64,000 bases of DNA from Hydractinia symbiolongicarpus. Its lineage: Eukaryota > Cnidaria > Hydrozoa > Anthoathecata > Hydractiniidae. Location of the stretch: the NCBI RefSeq assembly GCF_029227915.1, contig NC_079876.1:6446001-6510000 (forward strand), given 5' to 3'. The notes beneath the pieces are model-generated. The model was not told the DNA's origin, did not search any database, and worked only from the letters and a program-made list of their open reading frames with translations. This document shows, piece after piece, positions 11,610-22,469 of the stretch. The translations under genes and the position numbers were made by a program. Position 1 is the first letter of the stretch, and each line of letters begins with the position of its first letter.

Positions 11610-12440
11610 GTTATAAGAAAAATCAACCAGTGTGTTTTTCTTTGTTATACAAGAATATGTGACAACAACATATTTTCTACTGACCCACATATTAAATCGA
11701 ACGCATTTTTATAAAATCGTCAAACCAACTTTGCCTGTTACACACGCTGTCAAGAAAAGTGATACGAAACCTCTCACTTGTTATTAATAATGTATATTTT
11801 CCATATTGACCCATACTTTTCATCATTGTCGATAGAAGAAATTTTATTCAAATATTGCCATTAATTTTATTACTATCTCATGGTTGCTCGATTTATTCGA
11901 ATCATATTTTTAGCACAAATTATTAATAATTTAAAAGTAAGTTCTGGTGTAGTTTAGACTAGTTAACTAAGCTTTTTTCGCAGATACCAAATTCATGTTC
12001 TCTTGAACGAAAGCTTAGAGGCAGATAAATGTGAGAGCAGACACCTAAAATTCAAATCTACCTCACAGCAAACCATGGATTACAAGGAAGCAATGAGCAC
12101 AATGTCGGCGTTGTTAAGGTGTATATAAAGGGACAACATCCTTTTCAGCCATATCTTGACCGAGAAACCGAATTTGGTAGCAAATTAGCAGCGAAATATC
12201 TTTTTGATTTTTACGAGAAACAAAAAACGTTTGGCGAATTTAAATTACCGTATTTCAGCGCTCTCATTGGTATTAAAAACAAGACAATTATTTTCAATTC
12301 CTAAAAGTGATGAATTTTTTTTAAGAATAAACACTAAATATTGCATTCTAATTAGTTAAAAATTTACAGCACAAAATTTTGTGGCTGGGAAGTAAGAAAT
12401 GTTGCGGGGAAGCGAATTTTTCCAAGCAAAGGCAAAACAA
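11610..12440 (+). repeat. Repeat R, also found at 48915-49740
   Basis: About 0.8 kb shared with 48915-49740 at roughly 85% identity by eye. Shared blocks include 'atcaaccagtgtgtttttct', 'acgctgtcaa.aaaagtgata', 'atattgccattaattttatta' and 'ctggtgtagttta'. Here it contains 'ggtgtatataaaggg', which looks like a TATA box, and an ATG at 12075. Whether it is a promoter is unknown. In copy 2, R lies just upstream of the duplicated unit. Here it follows copy 1, as expected if R heads a third unit that was later disrupted. Confidence 0.7.
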
Positions 12441-12743
12441 ACAAGAAACCGCGGTCTGGTTAACATCATACTTATCAAAGAAACATTTCAGTGTACGCAT
12501 TCCGGCCAAGAACAGAATAATGTGTCGCTAGGATACCGATCTGGATATTATTGGAGAAATTAATTAGCTGTATCCAGTTGCCTCGATTGTATGTCCATAT
12601 AAATTCTGTATTAGGGGGATGGCAAGTGGGGCAGTAAATATTCATAAAAATAACTAGAACATTGTGTGTCAAAGGAGAAAGAAAAATTAGTGAAGAATAA
12701 AACCTAACTTTGATATTCTGAATAAGATATTTAATAAAGCCCC

Positions 12744-12884
12744 GTTTGTTTGGTTGTTTGTTTGTTTGTTTGTTTGTTTGTTTGTTTGTTTGTTTGTTTG
12801 TTTGTTTGTTTGTTTGTTTGTTTGTTTGTTTGTTTGTTTGTTTGTTTGTTTGTTTGTTTGTTTGTTTGTTTGTTTGTTTGTTTC
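12744..12884 (+). repeat. (TTTG)n microsatellite
   Basis: About 35 near-perfect copies of the tetranucleotide gttt/tttg, ending in 'tttccttgttcg'. The apparent protein of repeated V-C-L-F is an artefact of the repeat. Confidence 0.97.
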
Positions 12885-14590
12885 CTTGTTCGTTTCTTTC
12901 GCTGCAATGAAAAACTTCCCTACATAAACTTTCTGAATTCTAACTAACTATAAGGAACTCTACAACGTTTTTTTAAAGATAGCCTCCTTTCAAGTCATGT
13001 ATAGATGGCACGGCAGCAACAACTTATTTCTTCATCTTAATTAACGACCATACTTCAATAAAAACAGGTAAAAATGAAGTCCTTAACTTTATATCAGGAA
13101 AGCACAACTGCATTAGCTTTCTCTTTACGCGAGAAAATTGTAGAGAATTTTTGTTCCAGTGAAATGATCAATAACAATAACTATAATCTTTTGTTTCGTG
13201 AACGAGTTCGTCGTCCAATTAGCTTCGTGAAATCCCTCGTAATGCCTGCCACGTGACTCTAGCAAGGCGCATAAGGAGGCTGTGGAAAAAAAAAAAACCA
13301 ACAGGCTTTATCGCCTGAAGGTTAGCGCCAAATGAAAAATAAATAATCTTTAAGAAATTTTACAATATGATATGGTAAGAGGAATTACGCACAAATTGCA
13401 AAATTTACTCTGAAATGCAAACCGACGCTTTTAGATCTGCCCGCCCTAAACATGTTTTTATTATAGTAAATATATTTTAGCTAAAAACGTTGTTTTTAGT
13501 TAAAACATATTCACCATAATCATATATTTATATATTCATTGCCTGTGTAAAGGATTTTGTAGATTTTTGTACAAATCTTATAAGAAAATCACGGTAAAAT
13601 ATGTATTGTCCCTTTCTCGGAATTTATTTCTGTAGGCTGTATGAAGTTTTGTTAGTATATTCGGCATATTTCCTAAAAAAATGATTCAAATTAGCCTACT
13701 CATTTCAACGCGTTCACCTTCAAGCATAATATTTGTTAGAAGTTCATCCATATCAAGAAAATTGGACTCGTGATGGAGATTTACATACAGGTGGCTTCCA
13801 TATGTTATAATATAATCAAGATCGCGATTTCAAACTTTTATGCGATTGCATTAACTACAGCCATAAGCTAAAACGTTGATTTGCTTCTTCAGTAAAACCG
13901 TACTGTCCACTCCCATGTACAGCTACACCTTCTTACAGTACGTGTTGCTATAATCTTTTTTGCCAACATTTAGTTTTAACCTTTGGGCTATAGCTGGTGC
14001 TAGCTCTTTAGCTAGCTAGCTAGCTAGCTAATATTTTGATCAGACAGTCAGGGAGAACGTTAAATACGACTATTGTGTTTGAGTACGCTAGGTAGTGGCT
14101 CAATTAGAACAGTTTTCATAGTTAAAGAGAAGGATCAAATATCGTTATTTCGACGTGGGGTGGGGACGGGCTTCGATCGTGACGTTTATCTAAATATCGA
14201 TTTGGTTTAACATCACTGTGACTAACTCAGCTTATTTGAAAACGGAATAGCCTAATTTTTAATTTTTCCTGACTGTCAGTATCCATATACATGCATAGAA
14301 ACCCTGTTCTGTTTTGCTTTTTCTTTTTCGAAATCTTTTGGACATATTCTGTTCAATTTTTTTGAGATTTTTGGAGAAAAAAACCTCGTGAAATCAGTTA
14401 CTGGTTTCAAGATTTCTTTATGATTTTTTTTAAAGATGAAAGTCAGATTTATTAACATAAACCAACCTAGAATTTACAATATAAAACACAAATGACTAAA
14501 GACATTATACGTGGAAAGATAACACCTTGAACATTGAAAGGGTGACATTACAATACGAAACGACATATAACTAATATTGATTTAACAGTA
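12885..14590. other. No gene seen; AT-rich with an AGCT cluster
   Basis: A 60-codon frame at 13074-13256 has no recognisable motif and no splice context. A short (AGCT)n run lies near 14008-14030; similar runs occur at 18358-18376 and 61494-61508. Nothing else stands out. Confidence 0.5.
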
Positions 14591-14593
14591 CAT

Positions 14594-17063
14594 TTAGATG
14601 CAATTGTAAATGGACGCTCTATTCCCCAACGCAAAGTCATTGAGATTAATATCCCTATCTAGCGTCGATCTAGAACCCCGAGCACATCGAATTGTCGACC
14701 GTACCAACGAGAAGCATATCTTGGTTCTTATAACATTCGTTGCTAAAGATACTTGAATGGACCTTTTTTCAGCAATTATATCGACTAAACGTTTAAAGAA
14801 GGCTTTGCACTCATCACCCATCGCACCATTTGTCGCGAATACTTCTTATTTACCGTTTCGTTTTTCTGGAATGTTCTGCTTATTTCCATATCCCTGTAGC
14901 TCTGAGCGTAGGCATTGAATACCCTTCTGTCTAAATATACTCTTTGGTCAGGAATCCAGAAACTGCGTGCACTCACATCCACTCTTGATTCATTTCCGTC
15001 GTTTGCCATGCGTTGTTGGAACCTTTCGCCATTGATTTGAAGAAGACTCAGCTCTACTCATACATCTTTACATACTTCCTTGAGAAGGTCTGCAGTTATG
15101 TTGAAAATCTTGTTGTGGAAGCGTTGTCAACCAATTTGAGACTCCCGTTCGCATATTAGATTCATTGATTTGTTTCTCCTCGTCTGTCATCTCAGCTCGC
15201 AATGTTTCAAGATCTTCTTGAAAGCGTCTGCGTTGTTCTGATTGAATTTGTTGCTTGGATTTGTCACCTTCTTCATTGTTCACCAGGAGAATTTGATTTC
15301 TCAGCGAGGCTGTCATTTTCTCGAGTTCTAATACTCGATCGTTGCATTTTTACAAAACACATCAATTCCCAATCCACCAAGCCTCGTGGGGAGTGCTAAA
15401 AGTTTCCTTTCATTATCGTTAACGATGTGACCACCAGTTACCGCAAGGATAAACTTGTGTGCGAATAACTTGATCGACAGGTGTCAGGAACTCTTCTATT
15501 CCAAAGATCGTTCTTAGAAAGTATGTAAATTTGTTCTTGTAGCCATCTGCGTGGTATGCAGCTTGCGGTTGCGTTACTGCTATGTCTGACAGTAGATTGA
15601 TCTCCCTGACCCATTTGGTCACCATAGCTTTTACATACGTCTCTTTGTATTCAACGCTTCCTATTACAGCACCCATGTGTCTTTCACCCTCAACTGTATT
15701 TTAAATGCATGTACCTTCGAACTGCTTTCTGGCTTGTTCAAGTTTGCTTGATTTCACGATCAGCCAAGATTTTAATGGTTGTAGGAAGTATCCGAAACTG
15801 GGACCGATTCGCGTCAGATTGTGCCACCATTTTCGTATTGACTCAAGATTGCCGGATGGGGTGAGGTCATCAGCAAAAGCCATTGTTTTGTTATGATCTG
15901 TACCAATGAGATACATCGGAGAATAGAGAATGGGGTGTAATTCCTATTGCATATATCGCCATACCAACAGGGTCGTCTTGTTTTTTACCTTCTTTAGATA
16001 TGCAATTCAGCACCTCCAATGACGAAGAGTCGTGGTGGTCGCGTGTAGCAATATTTTACAAAAGTCGATATTTCAGGACAGATAATTCCAATGTTGTGTA
16101 GTAATACCGATCTATTCAAGCTGTTAAAAGTATTCGCTGCATCTACAAGTAAAACTGCATCTGAGTTATCATCTTCAAACATCACTTTCATTGCGTGGAT
16201 TGCTGCTTCGCTACCTGCTTTTTGTCCACGCATTTGAGATTTAGATGATGCAGCAACAACATCTTGTTTAACAACACTCATAACAATTTCCCCTGCAACT
16301 CGCCTCAAAACTTCTCCAACTCCAAATGGTCTTAGACTTGACAAGACAAGTCTTGAAGCTAGCAAAGCTTCCAATGTACCATCATCAATTTCTTCAATGC
16401 GCATCTTCTTGACTACATTTGCAAATGCAGTTCGAAGATCTTTTCCAACTTTACCATATATTTTGGATGTGAGGATCTTTCTCCAGCAATCGGCGTCCAT
16501 ACCAGAAGGTTCTGCACCACCTTTCGTCAATAGTGCAGCTTTTAAAACCATGGCTTCATCTATCACGCCATAGATAACCGGCTCGACCGTTTTCGTTGTC
16601 CTTGCATTATCGCGTCTTCGCCAGCCTCTTTTGCTATGGGTTGCTTCATCCGTAGCAGATCGATAGTCTGATTATTTAGTGGCATGTTGTTCGTTGTCAG
16701 TTTAATCGCTCCATTCACGTTACCTTTCTGCATTAAATCTTCAAACCTCCGAGATATAGTGTTGATGTCGCTTTTTGTATTTTTGCTAGACATTCTTGAC
16801 TCTATAGCCGCTGCCTCAGCAAGTAGCTTTAGAAAGTCTCCATTTCGCCAACGAGTTGCTTGGAGCTTGTGGTGGAAGTTGACTAACTTCGTATTCATGC
16901 ACCTCGCTTGATTTACGGAAACGTAGATGCTGCAGGACCCCGCGGGCAGACTTGCATCTTTTTCCACACATTTCGCAGTATGATAGCGCCTAATCTTCGT
17001 TTTCATGACTTTCGTTTTCATCCACATCATTAATATTCCGATTTTCGTTACGTTCATTCTCAC
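14594..17063 (-). pseudogene. Decayed reverse-transcriptase retroelement
   Basis: Read on the minus strand from 17063, successive broken frames follow one long protein. An N-terminal helical region ends 'KKGNVNGAIKL'-like (frame 17063-16563). The frame 16566-15994 has 'LRPFGVGEVLRRVAGEIV' and RT motif A 'VLLVDAANTFNSLNR'. The frame 15916-15701 has the catalytic 'FADD' box and 'WWHNLTRIGPSFGY'. The frame 15676-15419 has 'QPQAAYHA'. The frame 15316-15068 has 'MTDEEKQINESNMRTGVSNW'. The 3' part (15009-14594) has 'DVSARSFW' and 'FKRLVDIIAEKR'. Frame changes and stops show it is dead. It resembles an RT family common in marine invertebrates; I cannot place its clade. No long terminal repeats were seen. 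Confidence 0.75.
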
Positions 17064-17278
17064 AAATTCTTGTTTCCCCCATGATTGTTTGCTGAAAACT
17101 GATTAAATCCAATTACTTCTATCGTCACATTTTTTTATGATTGCGCTTACCTTAGGATAATTTGAGAGAATTAATCCCCACAAAAAGTCGAAAATAGGCT
17201 GATCCACAGAAAAATTTTATATCCCAGTAAGAAAGATTCAACAATTATAATTTGCTATCGTGGAATCTGCCTTGTGTA

Positions 17279-17705
17279 TTCCGTAATGATTTAAATTAGC
17301 GCTCAACGTTTTTTAAGCACTTCCTTGAATAAGCGTCCAGTTAATTTCCTTACTGTTCAACAAGCGCCCTGCAATTAAGCACCTTCTTTAATTAAGTCCA
17401 TATAAAGGGGGCACTTAATCAAAGACTGCCTTGAGGAACTAGGTGCTTATTAGAAAACATTTCTCTATTTTATTGGGAATAAAAAAAACATGCATCTTAT
17501 GTCGTGAACATTTCTATAGAGCATAAATCGCAAATTTTCTTTACATCTTTTGTACATATTTTTCAAAGAACAGTAGAAATCAAAACTATTATGTCGTTCT
17601 TAATTTATACAATGCTTAGAATAGTTCTTAAGCACACCCCTTGGTTCAGCGCCCCTGTCAAAACTTAAATAAGTGCTCAAGCCGCTTATTTGGATCATTA
17701 CGGTA
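17279..17705. mobile_element. Non-autonomous TIR transposon (about 425 bp)
   Basis: The left end 'ccgtaatgatttaaattagc' and the right end, whose complement reads 'ccgtaatgatccaaataagc', form terminal inverted repeats of about 25-30 bases. Internal 'aagcgcc' and 'taagtgctc' motifs repeat. The TIR and TA-rich flanks suggest the Tc1/mariner-pogo group. There is no open frame inside. Confidence 0.65.
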
Positions 17706-17709
17706 TTGC

Positions 17710-19215
17710 GGTATTTAAATATCACAACTGATAATGCTAAATTGAACATAGAATTTGTACAACAATGCTACCAAGTCAATTATTAAGAGCGATGCGCGAT
17801 TCTTCTATACTACTTGCATGCAGTGCGTGTGCAATGCATTATTGTGTATATGCTATTCTACATTTAAAAAATGCACAATACTGGGCTCGGCTTTCTAGCT
17901 AGCTATTTACATGTAAGCTTGCGTGAAGCGAATAGTAGACACGCGTGGCCTGGATGACAAAATAGACCTTTCCTTTGCAAAATACCGTCGGAGGCCTAAG
18001 TGCCGACCGAGCTTGCGACTTCGATGCAATGACTGAGGGCGATATTTTCGGTACAGCACGAGGTAATAGGTTATTATTGTATTAGTTAACCGTTTTAGTT
18101 AGATAAATAAAAAATAAGAATTTTGGTTTAATGTTCTTAGAATAATATAATCCACTAGTACTACTTTCGTTAATACTCGAGGTCAAAATTCGAAACAATC
18201 CTGTCTAAAAACAAATATTTTATTTAGAATTCAAAATTTCCTATGAAGTAAATCTTTGTAAACAAAACAATAAGATGTTCGACACTCACAGAAGAATATA
18301 AAAAGTTAAATGTTCAACTAAAATTTAATTACAGCGAATATTGAAGCAAACTTTCAACTAGCTAGCTAGCTAGCCAAAAATAACATGGGCTTCAACGACT
18401 TTTATATTGGCTGAGTAACCAAGAAACCGAATGAACGGCAGGGGCGGACCTAGCCAATTTTCTTATTATGTCAGAGCGTTAAATATAGAGAAACAAGACT
18501 GGCGTGTTCAACGCGATAGCTTCAGAATCTTTTGTTACTGGAACGAGTTTTACGTACTATAATCCGCCAAGCTAACAAAACAAATAATGTGCTTAACACT
18601 GTATAGAAGATTTAAAAAAACTCAACGAATTTTTTTAGCTTGATGCCTAATTAGAATGTCAACATTTTACAACTTGTTGGTAACAAAATGTGCTAAATTT
18701 GTGGACAGTAGTTATAAGTACAAAGGATACCTATCTCTCTTCTAATCAAAAACATCTAAAAAAAAAATGATGAATTTAGTTTACCAAAATAAACGCCAGA
18801 AATAAACTAGCCAAAAAAGTAGAGACCTGAAGACACATATAGCTAAATCTGCCACAAAATTGACTAAAAAGTGCTCTTCTCAGTCCAATGTTTTACACGT
18901 TTTGATTAGCTAAGATTATAAACAAAACGTTCTAGCCATATAAATATGGAGAAAAACATACCTTAGCTATTATAGGAACAAAAAAGATTAACAAAAACAA
19001 CTCATATTAAAGATATTGTGCAGCGATGCTTGGCAGGAATATAAACTCTGTAGGTTAATTTCTTCGGATTAAATAAAAATATCCTTGTCTGTGTAGCACG
19101 TCAGGAAAAGGTAACATCTCTCAGGTTGTTGAAAGTCATGTTGGTAACGAAAAGATCCTTCTGAACATGTGCGACAGATATTTATACCAAACGCCTATAA
19201 TCTTTATCAATACCT
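17710..19215. other. No gene seen; AT-rich spacer
   Basis: The spacer includes an AGCT run near 18358 and 'caggggcggacctagcc' at about 18438, which resembles the start of a hAT-type element. No partner end was found. No coding signal. Confidence 0.4.
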
Positions 19216-19220
19216 AGAAT

Positions 19221-19425
19221 TAACCTTGACAGGGTTTGTGTTCTATAAAGTCTAGTTCTAACGTCAAAGCTTTACGAGAAAACATACTGCAGTGATAAAA
19301 AACCTTGACAGGGTTTATGCGCTATAAGGTCTAGCGCATAAACCCTGACACCCTGTCTTACGGAAGGACATATCATAGTAATAACTAGAAACAACCTTGT
19401 CAGGGTTTGTTTGCTATGAAATATA
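19221..19425 (+). repeat. Three direct repeats of a 'ccttgacagggttt' unit with a long hairpin
   Basis: 'aaccttgacagggttt' or a near match occurs at about 19223, 19301 and 19393, spaced about 80-90 bases, each followed by a 'gctataa/tctataa' motif. The middle unit includes a perfect 16-bp inverted repeat, 19309-19324 with 19332-19347, around a 7-base loop. Confidence 0.75.
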
Positions 19426-19928
19426 TGCTAACAGTCTGACATAAAATAGATTTAGGCTAACATCAGTTCATTTAATTCGCGTTGTGATATAGTAGATAGC
19501 GCAAAGCAAACTATGAAGTAGAAGTACTTGAGATTCCAGGTATAATTTGAAAACCCTGGGATTTATTTCGGAAAATATTTCTCGTACACTGCAGCGTAAC
19601 ATTGGGTTCATTTTTTTACTACGTCGCGTTACAGGGTGAGGAGACTGTATTTGTTACAATTTCGTCTTCCTGTATTTAGTAGTTTTGATAAAACTGAGTA
19701 TGAGATCATCCTTTTCTATGGGCAATGTAGCTAGTTAACTAGCTATGTTGAAGAACAGCGAGAAGAAATGCTGCTGAAACTGGTTAATTTAACTGCTAAA
19801 CTTACCATTGTTGTTGTTTCTATCCAATGAAAATGTTTTTATTGACAAATGTATTGTAGAAGTTAATATATAATCATTTCCAATGCTTCTTAAAACATTT
19901 TTTTCGAGATTGTTTACATTATAAGGTA

Positions 19929-20282
19929 TCATTTTTGGATGACGGGCAATACGAATCCATACCGGCCCGTCGTCAAGAGCGCTAAGCCAATCAGAATGCC
20001 TAAAAGTCCGTATTGGCCGCTTGCAAAATCCAGATGGTTAACAATATTCAATAACGCGTTATATGTGATCACATCTTGGTTTTTTGTTGCTAGTTCTAAA
20101 ATCATTAAAACTATTTTATTTGGAAGCTGATCAAAATGTTTCTTCGATGCCTTTTGTTGTTGTTTGAAATCCGACGATTCCGACTGCTTCAACGATTTTG
20201 GTTGGTTGAGAGACGGGGTCTTCAATGGTTCTGGCTGGTTGAGACACTGGATATTCAACGATTCTGGTTGGTTGAGACACAA
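19929..20282 (-). CDS. Doubtful ORF with 11-residue repeats and a weak F-box-like segment
   Basis: The N-terminal part is three 11-residue repeats (CLNQPESLNIQ type) encoded by a 33-bp minisatellite. It is followed by a Q/K-rich linker and 'FDQLPNKIVLMILELA', which resembles the first helix of an F-box but lacks the usual conserved Trp region. The C-terminus has a hydrophobic stretch 'LLGILIGLALLTT'. The upstream minisatellite stays largely in frame, but a stop lies before 20282. It could be the 3' exon of a gene or a pseudogene; the assignment is weak. Confidence 0.25.
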   Translation of the reverse strand: MCLNQPESLNIQCLNQPEPLKTPSLNQPKSLKQSESSDFKQQQKASKKHFDQLPNKIVLMILELATKNQDVITYNALLNIVNHLDFASGQYGLLGILIGLALLTTGRYGFVLPVIQK

Positions 20283-20417
20283 GATTTTTAAAGATTCTGG
20301 TTAGTTGAGACACGGTATTTTTAACATCTTGTTGGTGGAGACACGGAATCTCAAACCATTCTGGTTGATTTAGACACAGATCTTCGACGATTCTGGTTAA
20401 TTTAGACACTGGACCTT
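20188..20417 (+). repeat. 33-bp minisatellite, about 7 units
   Basis: Units of 31-33 bases follow the form 'ttc.a.gattctggttggttgagacac.gg..c'. The period is a multiple of three, and on the minus strand it encodes an 11-residue repeat with Leu-Asn-Gln-Pro at its core. The last three units are the most diverged. Confidence 0.85.
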
Positions 20418-20689
20418 TACATATTTATATTTCGTCACTTTGATTTTTGATTACTAACAACGCGCATAAAGGAGAGTTTACCATAAAAAAATATTCAAAT
20501 TGCTTGAAAATTCGATGGAATGAAATAGCAATGAAGAGTCATCACAGCAGGAGTCCTTTTTTCCAAGGAAATAAGGACTCTCCAAGTCGAAAAACAGAAA
20601 AGTCCTTATTGCCTAGAGGGAGTACTTTTTTCATAGGATATAAGTAATGGGGAGTATTTATTTCCTGAAATTATTCCAGGGAAGTAATT

Positions 20690-21130
20690 ATTGACAGTTA
20701 CACCGTGTTTCTTTTTCTTAATTTGCATGGGTATGATATTTACTGACTTTTTATGCTGATCTCTTTGACACATATATCCAATTTTTAGGTTCTATACCTC
20801 TTTAATCTTTGACATTGGCTATTCCTTGAAAATACCTCTTAAATTTCAGTAAAATAATTTTAATCAGGATAATATAATGAATTTCCTCAATATTAACTTT
20901 AGAAATTAACCTCGCGACAGAACTTTATTTCACCAAGAAAAATCCTGCCGTTAATGTAGGAAATTTTATCACCTCTCTATTCTGATTTTTCCGACTTTAA
21001 TTACAATTCAAAATTCGTGGAAAAACTTTTTGGCATCTTTATATTGCAGTTATTTAAGAGGGAAAAAAGCATACCTGTTATCAGAACCTTTAAACAGAAT
21101 TTTAGATTTGTTTTAAAAGGAAAGTAATTT
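20690..21130 (+). repeat. Interspersed repeat, also at 39630-40110
   Basis: The two stretches share blocks in the same order: 'tatgatatttactga/tatgatacttactga', 'gttctatacctcttt/gtcccatacctttct', 'gacattggctattcc/gatattggccattac', 'ttatttcaccaagaa/tgtttcatcaagaag', 'ctattctgattttccga'. This indicates an old dispersed element of at least 0.4 kb. No open frame. Confidence 0.6.
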
Positions 21131-21164
21131 AATTCCAGACTTTGTTAATGTAAATAAAAAAATT

Positions 21165-21405
21165 GATGGCGCGTGAGCTTGTGGTTATGGAGTTTGATTC
21201 GTAATTGCAAGGTCCGTTGTTCGGTCCACAGGGCAGGAATGTTTAGCAAGTGTGTTTACTACAGCTACGGTTCAACCCATGCCATGTGAGAGAAATTGGG
21301 TTGGTAATTCCGGTGTATACTTATTATATACATTCCGAACACAGGACCCACACTGAAGTGGCTATATCCTGTATAAATATTCGGAATAATATTAATATTA
21401 ATAAT
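21165..21405 (+). mobile_element. Probable second tRNA-derived SINE
   Basis: The head 'ggcgcgtgagcttgtggttatgg' resembles an A box, and 'ttgttcggtccac' about 45 bases on resembles a B box. The body ends in 'tgtataaatattcggaataa' followed by short 'tattaa' repeats, as in SINE tails. It differs in sequence from the SINE at 10391. Confidence 0.5.
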
Positions 21406-21519
21406 AAATGACTTTTATCATAAATGACGTAATAAGACTGAAAAAGCCTATCAAAAGTTATGAAGAAGAGACGGTATCAGTCCTCAACTGGTCATAATAT
21501 CTTCAAAATATATAGGAGG

Positions 21520-22060
21520 AAAATTCAAAGATAATAGGGCTAATGAAGTTAAGTTGTGTTTTTATATCAAGAACAAAGTACGAACAAATCACGTTGAAAA
21601 GTAGCCTCACTTAATACAATATATTAAGTGGGGCTATTTTTACTATAATAATATACGGAAATGATTGTTTTTTAAAAGAAAAAGACGTTCTTTTGTTGTT
21701 GTTTTTTTCGGTGTCGGGGGACACCATTTTTGTAAAGAAAGCCGTTAAATTTATTTCAGCAAATCAAGTTGTTCCATTTTGATCACGTGATGTAGACAAA
21801 GTACACCAGCTAGCAAAATGGACATATTTCTTTCGGCGACTTCAAAAAGAATTTCGGCAACATCAGAAGAAAATGACGATATCAACTTTGCCTGTTACAG
21901 ACACACAGACACACTCTCCTATTATTATAACAGATATATAGAAGGAAAATTCAAAAATAATAGGGCTAATAATGTTAAGTTGTGTTTTTATATCAAGAGC
22001 AAAGTACGAGCAAATCACGTTGAAAAGTAGTTCAACTTAATGATATACGGAAATTATTTT
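21520..22060 (+). repeat. Direct repeat of about 105 bp around a 70-codon ORF
   Basis: A segment from 'ggaaaattcaaa.ataatag' to 'caaatcacgttgaaaagtag' occurs at about 21525-21605 and 21944-22030. The downstream copy is the 3' part of an open frame starting at ATG 21818 (MDIFLSATSKRISA...). The upstream copy keeps the same reading frame and stop (NRAN.VKLCFYIK.KVR.NHVEK), so a small exon may have been duplicated. I do not recognise the protein. An imperfect inverted repeat follows the first copy at 21605-21640. Confidence 0.4.
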
Positions 22061-22469
22061 TTAAAAAAAACTGAGACTTACTGCGAAATTGGAGTAGTTA
22101 ATTTGGGAAAACTTTTGCTGGGTTTCAAGCGATTTTTTTGCGGCCAGAAACTGGCCGAGCTTTTTGATTGGCTAATTCTATTGTTCTTTGCCCACGTGGT
22201 CCATATCAGGGATAGCCAATTTCATCCGAATATTGGGGAAGTGGTTTCTTTCACCCTAACAAACATTACTAAACTATGAAGATTTTACCATAGTAAGATG
22301 CGACCAAACTTGGTAAACAACTTTCAAATAAATTAAAATGGCCACTGAAGCGGACATTGTTTAATATAAACTTGGTGTTTCCGCTGAGTCATTCGTTTGT
22401 CTCTAAGCTTTTGTTTGAGAGAAACTCATTTTATTAACCTGGAAGAAGAATGCTTAGTTAACTAGGTCA

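Noticed and set aside
12750-12947. Open frame of repeated Val-Cys-Leu-Phe
   Set aside because: It is only a translation of the (TTTG)n microsatellite.
21605-21640. Hairpin resembling a bacterial terminator
   Set aside because: The window is eukaryotic; imperfect inverted repeats are common here and there is no operon context.
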